Shown one piece after another: positions 17,500 through 26,044 of a stretch of 64,000 nt of DNA (positions are counted from its first letter, which is position 1; each line of letters opens with the position of its first letter). The notes beneath the pieces are model-generated. The model was not told the DNA's origin, ran no database searches, and saw only the letters and a program-made list of their open reading frames with translations. Source of the stretch: Flaviflagellibacter sp963786225 (GTDB lineage: Bacteria > Pseudomonadota > Alphaproteobacteria > Rhizobiales > Methylopilaceae); the NCBI GenBank assembly GCA_963786225.1, contig CAWAYQ010000029.1, positions 94,361-158,360 of the forward strand. Direction: 5' to 3'. A program made the position numbers and the translations under genes.

Positions 17500-17620
17500 C
17501 GGCAGGGACGGCTCATTTCCATATCGTGACCAAAGGCAGCGTCCAGCTCGACGCGGGCGATATCCTGCTGCCCATGGGGAACGTCCATACAGTGCGTACG
17601 CCGGGCGCCGCCGGGCACGC
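17500..17620 (+). pseudogene. Fragment resembling an AraC-type cupin domain
   Basis: One frame reads AHFHIVTKGSVQLDAGDILL and goes on PMGNVHTVR, which looks like the ligand-binding cupin (with the FHIV, GD and H positions) of AraC-family regulators. No start and no DNA-binding domain follow, and the loop between the two halves of the cupin is shortened. It is best read as a relic. Confidence 0.35.
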
Positions 17621-17714
17621 GAGGCCGCCGGTCACCACCGATTGCCGCAACTCGCTTCGGGTGTGGCGAGCATCGGGCCGGCGATCGATGTCAGGCGCTC
17701 CGCTTGGCGACTTG

Positions 17715-17785
17715 GACGCGGGCGGCCGGAACGTCTTTCACGCCGGCGCGATCTCTGCCGGCGAACTCAGCGGCATCATCCGGTG
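17715..17785 (+). pseudogene. Fragment of an asparaginase gene
   Basis: The short frame AGGRNVFHAGAISAGELSGI closely matches AGGRDVFDAGAIFAGDLSGI of the intact asparaginase at 34981-35967, and the DNA is nearly 90% identical over about 65 bp. Nothing else of the gene is left, so this is a small displaced piece of a related gene. It follows the AraC-like relic in the same frame, which could mean that a regulator-plus-asparaginase locus once lay here. Confidence 0.5.
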
Positions 17786-18017
17786 GGCATGCCCGTCGCG
17801 ACACACCCGCGGCTGTTACCATGTCATATCTTGATATCATTGCCGTCCGCCCGTTTGGACGACGGCCGTGCGAACTCGAAATTCGGTTCGTCTTCGAAAG
17901 ACGCGGTAGTTACGAAGATTTCATGTTGGGGACATGGAGCCGTAAGGCCCGAAGGCCCATCTGTCGTCCTCAGGCGGCCGAAATGGCTGCTTCGAAATTC
18001 AAGCCAAGAGGAATGAC

Positions 18018-19604
18018 ATGCAGTCGGAGTCAAAAAATCCCATCCGGTCGCTGAAGCGTCACAAAGCCGCGCTTCTCGCCTCCGTATTCGCGCTCGGCCT
18101 GAGCGGTGTGCTCGCCGGCGAGATGCTGGTCGACAGCCGCCCGGCAAGTGCCCAGATCGTGCAGGCGCAGGACCTTAGCAAGCAAAACCAGCTTCAGAAC
18201 AACGCCCCCCGGCAGGATCAGATCAGTTTTGCCAACATCGTCGATACGGTGAAGCCCGCGGTTGTTTCCGTGCGGGTGAAGACCGAACGCGAAATGTCGT
18301 CGGCCGAAGGCGAGATGCCTGGCTTCTTCAAGAACCTTCCCGAAAATCATCCGCTGCGTCGCTTCTTCGACGAAGGCCAGGGCGAAAACGGACCGGGCGC
18401 CAATCCGCACGGCCGGGGTCCGGGCCATCGGGGTTCGAAGCAGTTCGGCATGGCCCAGGGGTCGGGATTCTTCATCTCGGAGGACGGCTATATCGTCACG
18501 AACAACCATGTCGTCTCGGACGCGGCCGAAGTCGATGTCGTGACGGACGGTGGCGAAACTCTCTTGGCCAAGGTTATCGGCACCGATCCGCAGACCGATC
18601 TCGCATTGCTGAAGGTCGACAAGAACGAGAAGTTCGCCTTCGTCAGCCTGGGTAAGGATGTGCCGCGTGTCGGCGATTGGGTGCTCGCGATCGGCAATCC
18701 GTTCGGCCTCGGCGGCACCGTGACCGCCGGCATCGTTTCGGCGCGCGGTCGCGATCTCGGTTCGGGTCCGTACGACGATTATCTTCAGATCGACGCGCCG
18801 ATAAACCGCGGCAATTCGGGCGGCCCGACCTTTAATCTCAAGGGTGAGGTTGTCGGCGTAAATACCGCGATCTACTCGCAATCCGGCGGCAATGTCGGCA
18901 TTGCATTCGCGATTCCGTCCAATGTCGTGGCAAGTGTCGTCGACTCGCTGCGCTCAAGCGGTTCGGTCACGCGCGGCTGGCTCGGCGTCGGCATCCAGCC
19001 GGTCGAGGAAGACATGAAGGAGGCCATGGGCCTGAAGGAAGCCCGCGGCGCGCTCGTCTCCGAGGTTCATGGTTCGACGCCTGCCGCCAAGGCCGGCATT
19101 CAGAACCAGGACGTGATCCTGTCGCTGAACGGCCAGAGCGTTGCCGATCCGCGTGATCTGACCCGTATGGTCGGCGCGCTGAAGCCCGGCTCGAAGGCCG
19201 AGCTGAAAGTGTGGCGCGGAGGTTCGGAGCGCGATGTCACCGTGGAGCTCGGAAAGCGGCCTGACGATGTCGCCAAGATGAACCAGGGCGAAGACGGAGG
19301 CGCCTCTCCGGATTCGAACAAGGCTCAGCCGTCCGCACTCGACGACCTCGGTCTTGAGCTCGCGCCGTCGCCCGACGGCAAGGGCGTTGCGGTGGCCGGC
19401 GTGGACGGTGACAGCGCCGTCAGCGACAAGCTTCAGGTCGGCGATGTGATCCTGGAAGTCAGCGGCACGGCGGTCTCGACGTCGGCCGATGTGGCCAACG
19501 CGATCTCGGCCTCGGCCAAGAAGGACAAATCGCGCTTCGTGACCTTCCGGGTCAAATCCGGCGATAACGCGCGATATGTAGCAGTCCCTGTCAAGAAGGG
19601 GTGA
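18018..19604 (+). CDS. degP: DegP/HtrA-family periplasmic serine protease
   Basis: A 528-residue Do-type protease that degrades or refolds damaged envelope proteins. A membrane-targeting leader (residues 15-45) is followed by a trypsin-like domain with His164 (TNNHVV), Asp194 (TDLALLKV) and Ser267 (GNSGGP), then two PDZ domains (about 290-380 and 425-520). AGAGGAATG precedes ATG 18018. The normal partner genes, a response regulator and a histidine kinase, follow downstream, but here the kinase is missing. A strong terminator separates degP from the regulator gene. Confidence 0.95.
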   Translation: MQSESKNPIRSLKRHKAALLASVFALGLSGVLAGEMLVDSRPASAQIVQAQDLSKQNQLQNNAPRQDQISFANIVDTVKPAVVSVRVKTEREMSSAEGEMPGFFKNLPENHPLRRFFDEGQGENGPGANPHGRGPGHRGSKQFGMAQGSGFFISEDGYIVTNNHVVSDAAEVDVVTDGGETLLAKVIGTDPQTDLALLKVDKNEKFAFVSLGKDVPRVGDWVLAIGNPFGLGGTVTAGIVSARGRDLGSGPYDDYLQIDAPINRGNSGGPTFNLKGEVVGVNTAIYSQSGGNVGIAFAIPSNVVASVVDSLRSSGSVTRGWLGVGIQPVEEDMKEAMGLKEARGALVSEVHGSTPAAKAGIQNQDVILSLNGQSVADPRDLTRMVGALKPGSKAELKVWRGGSERDVTVELGKRPDDVAKMNQGEDGGASPDSNKAQPSALDDLGLELAPSPDGKGVAVAGVDGDSAVSDKLQVGDVILEVSGTAVSTSADVANAISASAKKDKSRFVTFRVKSGDNARYVAVPVKKG

Positions 19605-19625
19605 GCCCTTCCTGACGACTGCGAC

Positions 19626-19668
19626 AACGGCGGGCGGCTCCCCTGGGCCCCCCGCCGTTTGGGTTTTT
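19626..19668 (+). terminator. Intrinsic terminator after degP
   Basis: A 9-bp perfect stem (AACGGCGGG at 19626-19634 with CCCGCCGTT at 19651-19659) is followed by TTGGGTTTTT. It lies between the degP stop and the response-regulator start, so the regulator gene probably has its own promoter or depends on read-through. Confidence 0.8.
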
Positions 19669-19682
19669 CAGCGGCCGCGATC

Positions 19683-20378
19683 ATGCATGAAGTCCAGATG
19701 CACATCCTGCTTGTCGAAGACGACCGTGAAGCCGCCGCCTATCTCGTCAAGGCGTTGCGGGAGGTAGGACATGTGCCGGACCATGCCCTCGACGGCGAGG
19801 ACGGCTACACCCAGGCTGTTGCCAATTCCTATGATGTCCTTGTCGTCGACCGCATGCTGCCGAAGCTCGACGGCCTCACCGTGATCGGCCGTCTGCGCGC
19901 TGAGGGCGTGCGGACGCCGACCCTTATTCTCTCGGCGCTCGGGCAGGTGGACGACCGCGTGGCCGGATTGCGGGCCGGCGGCGACGATTATCTCGCCAAA
20001 CCCTACGCCTTCTCGGAACTCCTCGCCCGCATCGAGGCGCTTGGCCGCAGAAACGCGCCCACCGCCGCCGATACGGTCTACCGCACCGGGGAGCTCGAAC
20101 TCGACCGGCTTGCCCACAAGGCCTCGCGCGGCGGCGCCGAGATTGCGCTGCAGCCGCGCGAGTTCCGCCTGCTGGAATATCTCATGCGTCACACCGGGCA
20201 GGTGGTGACGCGCACCATGCTGCTGGAAAATGTGTGGAACTATCCCTTTGATCCGCAGACCAATGTGATCGATGTCCATATTTCGCGGTTGAGGTCGAAG
20301 ATCGACAAGGGGTTCGAGACACAGCTGCTGCACACGGTCCGGGGGGCGGGATACATGATCCGTGATGGCGCTCGCTGA
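19683..20378 (+). CDS. OmpR-family response regulator without an adjacent sensor kinase
   Basis: A two-domain regulator of 231 residues. The receiver has ILLVEDDREAA, phosphoacceptor Asp56 (VVDRMLPKLDG) and Lys107 (DDYLAKPYAF). The winged helix has LQPREFRLLEYLMRHTGQVV and TNVIDVHISRLRSKID. ATG 19698 (MHILLVEDD) is an equally good start. In related genomes the next gene codes for the cognate histidine kinase. Here only its apparent first codons overlap the regulator stop (ATGGCGCTCGCTGAACTC) before a terminator, so the regulator is orphaned. Its signal must come from a kinase elsewhere, or it acts without one. Confidence 0.92.
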   Translation: MHEVQMHILLVEDDREAAAYLVKALREVGHVPDHALDGEDGYTQAVANSYDVLVVDRMLPKLDGLTVIGRLRAEGVRTPTLILSALGQVDDRVAGLRAGGDDYLAKPYAFSELLARIEALGRRNAPTAADTVYRTGELELDRLAHKASRGGAEIALQPREFRLLEYLMRHTGQVVTRTMLLENVWNYPFDPQTNVIDVHISRLRSKIDKGFETQLLHTVRGAGYMIRDGAR

Positions 20379-20435
20379 ACTCTTCCAACGGGCGCCGCAC
20401 GCCAGCCGGATCAATCCGATTTTTCTTCCCGACTT

Positions 20436-20467
20436 AAGCCCGCCCGGTTCGCCGCGGCGGGCTTTTT
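20436..20467 (+). terminator. Intrinsic terminator after the response regulator
   Basis: A 9-bp perfect stem (AAGCCCGCC, 20436-20444, with GGCGGGCTT, 20456-20464) is followed by TTT. It cuts off the short reading frame that starts inside the regulator stop region after about 25 codons. Confidence 0.75.
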
Positions 20468-20562
20468 GCGTTCCAGTTTCCCGCAAGCCAGCGCGCGCGA
20501 TGTACCTGCGGAATGCTGCGGCTTCGGAACGACGTCGTCCGGGCGAATCCACGACCTCTCCT

Positions 20563-20663
20563 CGGTTTTGGTTAGATCGTCCAAACCTACGGACGATTTC
20601 AGGCAGCGAGGACCAAGCCCAACTTCGGTCACAGAGCAACACTCCACATCCGAAGTCTTGCTC
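20563..20663 (+). ncRNA. Possible small RNA or leader, copy B of the 101-nt element
   Basis: A second copy of the element at 17337-17437, in the opposite orientation and the same length. Unlike copy A it has no terminator directly behind it; instead a small reading frame with GAGAGAAGAG as ribosome binding site starts 16 nt after its end. It could therefore be an RNA leader of that small gene or a decayed copy of the same small RNA. Confidence 0.35.
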
Positions 20664-20678
20664 TCCTCGAGAGAAGAG

Positions 20679-20873
20679 ATGAGCTTGTTCAAGCGACCGA
20701 TCCGGATGATCGACCTCGACCATTACACGGTCTGCGTCAGTGTGCTGCTGATGGCCGTCATCGTTGGCTACAATCATGCCGCAATGCCACCGCGGACGAG
20801 TTCTTCAACACAACTCAACGAACCGGTAAGGGTGGATCGCAGGTTTGACAGCCAGCCCTCTGAATCCCTGTAA
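20679..20873 (+). CDS. Small single-pass membrane protein, unknown function
   Basis: A 64-residue frame from ATG 20679 with a good ribosome binding site. A charged N terminus (MSLFKRPIRMIDLDH) leads into one membrane segment (YTVCVSVLLMAVIVGYNHA), followed by a polar tail. I do not recognise the family. The RNA-like element directly upstream and the consistent charge pattern argue that it is expressed, but the codon evidence is thin at this length. Confidence 0.45.
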   Translation: MSLFKRPIRMIDLDHYTVCVSVLLMAVIVGYNHAAMPPRTSSSTQLNEPVRVDRRFDSQPSESL

Positions 20874-20994
20874 TCGGGCTGCAAAAGCGGCTTTTGACCT
20901 GCTTGAGCAGGGCGTCATCCGCCGAGGCCGGTAACGGTCCGCGGAGAACCGCAAGAATAGCAAAGCTTGGAGCGATAGTTCGTAGCATCGTCAT
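20815..20994 (-). CDS. Possible small exported protein, unknown
   Basis: A 59-residue frame on the minus strand that starts with a plausible signal peptide (MLRTIAPSFAILAVLRGPLPASA) and has three cysteines in a short tail (RFCSP, GCQTCD). GAGGGTGGGC lies just upstream of ATG 20994. It overlaps the 3' end of the small membrane-protein gene on the other strand, so at most one of the two may be real along this stretch. It could also be the remaining 5' end of a longer secreted protein. Confidence 0.25.
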   Translation of the reverse strand: MTMLRTIAPSFAILAVLRGPLPASADDALLKQVKSRFCSPITGIQRAGCQTCDPPLPVR

Positions 20995-21483
20995 GCCCAC
21001 CCTCAGGAGCCGCGATGGCGCTGGTTCAGCCGGGCGTCATCGAAAGCGGGCGCTCCGGGAGCCTGGTTGCTCGAAAAGCGCTGATCGTGCCGGACAAAAG
21101 CCCCGCTTCTTTTCACGTCATACGCGACGTCGAATGTACCGACATAGGTTTGATCGCGTGCCTAGCGGGGGCGAGTCGCAACCAATTTGCCTGTACCAGT
21201 CTCAGAACGCCTCTACGCCGCTGCGGAGAGGGCAGGGATGCCCGGCGTCGAACATCGGGAGCATAAAGAAGTAGACAGTTCTCCAGAGCGGGTGCCATGC
21301 TGTGCCGGAAACGTAGTTTCGCCATTGACGGCGAGTCTTCCTATTCGGGCCGGTGAAGGGCGCATTCATGCGTCCGTACACGGGCTCGTCCCCATGGCCG
21401 GCGTAACCGCCGCCGCACAGCCCATCAGATGAGACTTTCGTCTCGTCAGGTGTCGATTGTGCCAACGACGAGGGAGGAAGACA
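20995..21483. other. 489-bp region with no convincing gene
   Basis: Frames on both strands are short and give translations without domains. The last 30 bp hold the ribosome binding site of the gamma-glutamyltransferase gene (GGGAGGAAG). I see no tRNA, terminator or repeat here. Confidence 0.4.
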
Positions 21484-23199
21484 ATGCGTGAGTTCAACAG
21501 GTTGGTCGCAGCACTCGCTGCTGCCGGATGCCTCTGCGCAGCAACGAGCGTCGGGGCTGCTGAGCGGTCTCAGGCCCGATCGATGATCATTTCTCAAAAC
21601 GGGATTGTCGCTGCGGAGCATCCGCTCGCGTCTCAAGCGGGCGCCGCGATCCTTGCGAGTGGCGGCAACGCAATCGATGCGGCGATTGCCGCGAACGCAA
21701 TGATGGGCCTTGTCGCTCCCATGATGAATGGCATCGGAGGCGATCTCTTCGCGATCGTCTACGAGGCCAAGACGGGGAAGGTCTACGGGCTGAATGCATC
21801 CGGGTGGGCGCCCAAGGGACTGACCCCCGAATACCTGAAGGCCAAGGGTATCACCGCGATGCCGCAGGCGGGCATCGACTCCGTCACGGTTCCCGGGGCG
21901 GGGGCCGGGTGGGATGCCCTTCGCTCCCGCTTCGGGACCAAGCCGTTTGCCGAGCTTCTCAGCCCGGCGATTTCTTATGCCCGGAACGGGTTTCCGGTGA
22001 CGGAGATCTTCGGCCAGAACTGGGTCGGCGGCTCGGATAAGCTGCGCGGCAATGCTGACTCGACCAAGGTCTTCCTGCCGGGTGGCCGCGCACCGCGAGT
22101 TGGCGAGGTTTTCCGCAATCCGGATCTCGCCTGGTCCTATGAGCAGATCGCGCAGGATGGAATGGACTCTCTCTACAAGGGTGCGATTGCCGAGCGCATC
22201 CTGAAGACCAGCGCCGCTCTTGGCGGCACGATGGCGGCAGAAGATCTGGCACAGTTCGAGCCCGAATGGGTCGAGCCGATCTCCACCACCTATCGGGGCT
22301 GGACCGTCTATGAGATGCCGCCGAATGAACAGGGCATAGCGGCCCTGATGATGCTCAATATCATGGAGAATTTCCCGATCGGACAATGGGGCCACAATTC
22401 TGCGCGGACGCTGCACACCGACATCGAAGCGAAGAAGCTGGCCTATGCTGACATGCTCCGTTATGTGGCCGACATGCGGTTCGCCAAGGTGCCTGTCGAG
22501 GGCATGTTGTCCAAGGCGTACGCGAGCGAACGGGCTGCGCTGATCAGGGCCAGCAAGGCGAACTGCGAGGTCGGACCCGGCAAGCCCCCGCACGAGGGCG
22601 CTGACACGACCTATCTGAGTGCCGTCGATAAGGACGGCAACATGGTGTCGCTGATCCAAAGCAACTACGCTGGCTTCGGCTCAGGCGTAACCGTGCAAGA
22701 TGGCGGCTTCCCGCTGCACAACCGTGGCGGCCTGTTCACACTGGAGGAGGGGCATCCGAACGTCCTCACGGGGCGCAAGCGGCCTCTGCACACGATCATT
22801 CCGGCGTTCATGACGAACGGGGACAAGCGGATCGCCTTCGGGATCATGGGGGGCTGGAACCAGGCCCAAGCGCATGCCCAATTTATCTCTAATGTTGCAG
22901 ACTTCGGCATGAACATTCAGGCGGCGCTCGAGGCCGCACGGTTCACAAAGGCGACGTTTGCTGGATGCGACCTCCAAATGGAGGCTCGGATCCCGGCCGA
23001 GACGCGGCAGCAACTGGCCGAGCGTGGGCACCTCATCACCTTGCACGACGATTTCTCGGATGCATTCGGCGGCGGGCAAGCGGTGCTTCGCGACTTCAGC
23101 ACCGGGATTAATTACGGGGCATCCGATCCGCGTAAGGACGGAGCTGCGACAGCTGAGTTCCAGATGGCGAGTCCGAAGCTGAAGGCCGCTGCCCAATAG
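21484..23199 (+). CDS. ggt: Gamma-glutamyltransferase
   Basis: A 571-residue periplasmic enzyme that cleaves or transfers the gamma-glutamyl group of glutathione and related compounds. It has a signal peptide (residues 1-25), the family start NGIVAAEHPLASQAGAAIL, and the self-cleavage site GADTTYLSAVD in which Thr375 becomes the N-terminal nucleophile of the small subunit. The catalytic region continues with GNMVSLIQSNYAGFGSGV. GGGAGGAAG precedes ATG 21484. It seems to be a single-gene unit ended by a strong hairpin at 23217-23246. Some family members act on other gamma-glutamyl or acyl-amide substrates, so the substrate is not certain. Confidence 0.9.
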   Translation: MREFNRLVAALAAAGCLCAATSVGAAERSQARSMIISQNGIVAAEHPLASQAGAAILASGGNAIDAAIAANAMMGLVAPMMNGIGGDLFAIVYEAKTGKVYGLNASGWAPKGLTPEYLKAKGITAMPQAGIDSVTVPGAGAGWDALRSRFGTKPFAELLSPAISYARNGFPVTEIFGQNWVGGSDKLRGNADSTKVFLPGGRAPRVGEVFRNPDLAWSYEQIAQDGMDSLYKGAIAERILKTSAALGGTMAAEDLAQFEPEWVEPISTTYRGWTVYEMPPNEQGIAALMMLNIMENFPIGQWGHNSARTLHTDIEAKKLAYADMLRYVADMRFAKVPVEGMLSKAYASERAALIRASKANCEVGPGKPPHEGADTTYLSAVDKDGNMVSLIQSNYAGFGSGVTVQDGGFPLHNRGGLFTLEEGHPNVLTGRKRPLHTIIPAFMTNGDKRIAFGIMGGWNQAQAHAQFISNVADFGMNIQAALEAARFTKATFAGCDLQMEARIPAETRQQLAERGHLITLHDDFSDAFGGGQAVLRDFSTGINYGASDPRKDGAATAEFQMASPKLKAAAQ

Positions 23200-23216
23200 G
23201 CGTGATCATCGTCAGG

Positions 23217-23250
23217 GCAATGGCCCATCGCGTGATGGGCCATTGCTCAT
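23217..23250 (+). terminator. Terminator hairpin after gamma-glutamyltransferase
   Basis: A perfect 13-bp stem (GCAATGGCCCATC with GATGGGCCATTGC) and a 4-nt loop, followed by TCATTT. It lies 17 bp after the stop codon. Confidence 0.8.
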
Positions 23251-23449
23251 TTCCCGGCTCGACGTGAACCGCGTGATGAGGCGCGTTCTTGCCAACCAAA
23301 GCGCATGACGTGCTGCCGTCGACAGGCAGGCAGCCTGGCTTTGTCGGTCAATGCCCCAGAGCCCGCCCCGGGCCGGGGACTACAGTTTTCGTGTTGTACT
23401 CACAAGATCGCTCGCGTCATTCTCAATAAAAGAAGATGGAGGAAAACAA

Positions 23450-24691
23450 ATGTCGGATCGAAATTCGCGGCGCATTCTAGCGTTCGCGCTCACGATGTTG
23501 TCACTTACCGTTTCTGGCGCCGTGAACGCACAGAACACGTCAGTATATTTTCCCGATTCAAATTGGGAGTCCAAGAGTCCAGCCGACTCGGGCATCAATC
23601 CGGGCACGCTCAAAGACGCCATCGATTTCGCTGTTGCCGGCGAGACGAAGAACCCGCGCGATCTTGTCATGAACCACTATCAGACCTTCGGGCGCGAGCC
23701 GTTCGGCTACGCCATCGGGCCGATAAGGGCGCGAGGCGATGCATCCGGGGTCATCGTCCACCGTGGCTATATCGTTGCACAATGGGGGGATACGGCCCGG
23801 GCCGACATGACGCATAGCGTCACCAAGAGCATGCTGTCGAGCGTCGTCGGTGTCGCCTTTGACCAGGGAAAGATCAAGAGTCTAAGGGATCCGGTCAAAG
23901 ACTATGTCGGGCCGATCCAAGTTTACAATCCACTGCCTGTCGTGAACAAGTCGGACCAGATCGGATCGTCTGACCTTCTGTTCCTTTTCGATGGTCCGCA
24001 CAATTCTCAGATCACATGGGACGACCTGCTGCGGCAGACGAGCGACTGGGAAGGCACGCTCTGGGGCAAGCCGGATTGGGCCGATCGCCCGAGCGAGAAA
24101 CCTGCAGAGTGGACCACACGCGCGCGCAACAAACCCGGAACGGCATACGAGTACAACGACACACGGGTCAACGTTCTCGCCCTGGCGGCCCTGAACGTCT
24201 GGCGGCGGCCCCTCCCGCAGGTGCTGAAAGAGAACATTCTCGACCCGATCGGAGCCTCCGATACCTGGCGGTGGTTCGGCTATGACAATTCGTGGGTGGT
24301 CCTGGACGGCGCCCTCGTCCAGTCCGCCACCGGAGGCGGGCACTGGGGGGGCGGCATGTTCATCAGCGCCATGGATATGGCTCGTTTCGGCTATCTCACA
24401 CTCCGGCGCGGAAAGTGGAAGGATAGGCAACTCCTGTCCGAACAGTGGGTTACGCAAGCGCTGACGCCAACTGGGCCGGAGCCGATCTACGGCTTCATGA
24501 ATTGGATGCTGAACACCGATCAGAAGCGCTGGCCGAGCGCACCGGCGAACGCGTTTGCCCATATCGGCAACGGGACCAACATGATCTACGTGGACCCGGA
24601 TCATGACCTCGTCGCCGTCGTCCGTTGGATCGACAACAAGGCGGTCGACGGCTTCCTCCAGCGTCTGATCGCGGCTGTCGAACAGAAATAG
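23450..24691 (+). CDS. Exported serine hydrolase, beta-lactamase/esterase fold
   Basis: A 413-residue periplasmic protein of the class C beta-lactamase-like family (penicillin-binding or esterase-like). It has a signal peptide, the nucleophile motif SVTK (Ser123, Lys126), the tyrosine motif region YEYNDTR (233-239) and a late HIGNGTN matching the third motif. GGAGGAAAAC precedes ATG 23450. These enzymes act as esterases, amidases or transpeptidases, and true lactamase activity is unlikely from sequence alone. Single gene with a perfect inverted repeat after it. Confidence 0.85.
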   Translation: MSDRNSRRILAFALTMLSLTVSGAVNAQNTSVYFPDSNWESKSPADSGINPGTLKDAIDFAVAGETKNPRDLVMNHYQTFGREPFGYAIGPIRARGDASGVIVHRGYIVAQWGDTARADMTHSVTKSMLSSVVGVAFDQGKIKSLRDPVKDYVGPIQVYNPLPVVNKSDQIGSSDLLFLFDGPHNSQITWDDLLRQTSDWEGTLWGKPDWADRPSEKPAEWTTRARNKPGTAYEYNDTRVNVLALAALNVWRRPLPQVLKENILDPIGASDTWRWFGYDNSWVVLDGALVQSATGGGHWGGGMFISAMDMARFGYLTLRRGKWKDRQLLSEQWVTQALTPTGPEPIYGFMNWMLNTDQKRWPSAPANAFAHIGNGTNMIYVDPDHDLVAVVRWIDNKAVDGFLQRLIAAVEQK

Positions 24692-24704
24692 CGATCTTCA
24701 TCTC

Positions 24705-24740
24705 CAGGGATCGCCGGCTGAATCCCGCCGGCGATCCCTG
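24705..24740 (+). terminator. Inverted repeat after the serine hydrolase gene
   Basis: A perfect 14-bp stem (CAGGGATCGCCGGC with GCCGGCGATCCCTG) and an 8-nt loop. There is no T run, so termination would be weak or the hairpin protects the mRNA 3' end. Confidence 0.55.
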
Positions 24741-24754
24741 ACTAATGATAGGGT

Positions 24755-24905
24755 ATGACTGCATTCATCGCCTTGTTGCGTGCCGTCAACGTGGGCGGCA
24801 CCGGAAAACTTCTCATGAGCGAACCGAGAAGCACGTGCGAGAGCGCAGGATTCAAGGCCGTCAGCACATACATCGCCGGCGGCAACGTCGTTTTTCGAAA
24901 GCGAG
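24755..24905 (+). pseudogene. N-terminal fragment of a DUF1697 protein
   Basis: The frame opens MTAFIALLRAVNVGGTGKLL and continues to FKAVSTYIAGGNVVF, the clear start of DUF1697 proteins, which are normally about 180 residues. After about 50 residues the similarity stops abruptly and unrelated DNA follows. The gene is truncated. Confidence 0.7.
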
Positions 24906-25082
24906 AAGCCGGAGGCGCAGATCCAGGTAGGGCATTTCCCATGGAGTGTTCGGCAATATCAGTCCAAGACGTTCGCGCAAGGTCCATCGGGTCAAAGTCA
25001 GCACGCTTAGACCCAGCGCCATGGCCATGCCGATCCAGATGCCGATGCCGCCAAAATCGGCCCAACAAGGGCGGCCCTGCAC
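24906..25082 (-). pseudogene. C-terminal fragment of a membrane protein (MATE-like)
   Basis: On the minus strand a frame reads GGIGIWIGMAMALGLSVLTL and ends in a basic tail, which looks like the last helix of a MATE-type multidrug exporter. No more of the gene is present. Its end abuts the DUF1697 fragment on the opposite strand, so two broken genes were joined here. Confidence 0.35.
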
Positions 25083-26027
25083 TTAGAGGCCCCCGGCTGA
25101 TGGGGGCTCCCCACTGGACACGCTCGATATTCCGTCGTTGAAATGCGCTCTTACAAGCTCCTGAAAATGCGCTGCGGTCGCGGACAGCGGGCGGGTCTTC
25201 AACCGCATGATTGCCAGACGCGTCGTTAGGTTGGGCGGGTTGATCGGACAGGAACGCAGATCGCTGTCGCCGGTCAGCCAAGGGCTCGGCACGATGGTCA
25301 CGCCGACGCCGTTCCTGACAAATTCCGAGATGGTGCTGAATGTATTGACGGTGATCGTGTGGTTCAGCCTGAAGCCCTCCTGGGCCGCGGCGCCATCGAA
25401 CAGGCGACGAAGATTGGATGTCGGCGGCAGTGAGATCAGCGGCTCGCCTTCGAGCTCCCGCAGACTGACGGATGGCCTGACGGCGAAGCGGTGATCCTTG
25501 CGAAAGACGACGTGATATTCCGCATCGCACAGCGTGTCGGTGAAGAACTCGTCGTTGTTGCCGGTCTGGTAGGCGATCCCGAAATCGGCGCGTCCGGATC
25601 TTACATCGTCGATCGTGCTGCTCTGGATTCCCTCCAAAACTTGGATGGTGATGTTGGGATGGACCTTCTTGTAGTTAGTGAGGATCTTCGAGAGCACGAG
25701 GGTTGCGAGCGACATCGGGCAGGCGATCGCGACATGGCCGCGCGTCTGTTCGCTCAGTTCCCGCAGAGCTTCCGTCCCGAGATCGAGATCGTGAAGAACG
25801 CGTTCGGCGAGAGGTACGAACTCCGCGCCGGCTGACGTCAGCCCGACCTGTCGTGTCGTGCGGTCAAACAGCGTGATGCCAAGCTCATCCTCGACGGTGC
25901 GGATGATGCGTGACAGGCCCGGCTGTGAAATGCGCATCTCGGATGCGGCGGCAATGAAGCTGGAATATTTTGCGACCGTAGAGACGGCGATCAGCTGACG
26001 TACCGAGAGGTTGGGAATGTCGCGCAT
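25083..26027 (-). CDS. LysR-family transcription regulator of cluster II
   Basis: A 314-residue regulator. The N-terminal winged helix is NLSVRQLIAVSTVAKYSSFI and SQPGLSRIIRTVEDELGI; the rest is the two-lobed effector domain (CPMSLATLVLSKILTNYKK and later). ATG 26027 is preferred; the open frame beyond it would need a TTG start. It is divergent from the GAF gene, and the T-N11-A palindrome at 26045-26059 lies 18 bp upstream of its start, as in autoregulated LysR genes. The same palindrome with the same downstream half-element precedes tctC and the ThDP gene, so this protein is the likely regulator of cluster II. Confidence 0.92.
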   Translation of the reverse strand: MRDIPNLSVRQLIAVSTVAKYSSFIAAASEMRISQPGLSRIIRTVEDELGITLFDRTTRQVGLTSAGAEFVPLAERVLHDLDLGTEALRELSEQTRGHVAIACPMSLATLVLSKILTNYKKVHPNITIQVLEGIQSSTIDDVRSGRADFGIAYQTGNNDEFFTDTLCDAEYHVVFRKDHRFAVRPSVSLRELEGEPLISLPPTSNLRRLFDGAAAQEGFRLNHTITVNTFSTISEFVRNGVGVTIVPSPWLTGDSDLRSCPINPPNLTTRLAIMRLKTRPLSATAAHFQELVRAHFNDGISSVSSGEPPSAGGL

Positions 26028-26044
26028 GATAATTTCCCGAGCGT

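Noticed and set aside
16953..17834. 293-codon plus-strand frame as one protein
   Set aside because: Its first part is antisense to the SLAC1-type gene and its middle crosses the terminator and RNA-like element; only two short relics near its end have family likeness.
21202..22659. 485-codon open frame on the minus strand
   Set aside because: It lies antisense to the well-supported gamma-glutamyltransferase gene; the translation is Arg/His/Gly-rich with no domain, as expected of a GC-rich shadow frame.
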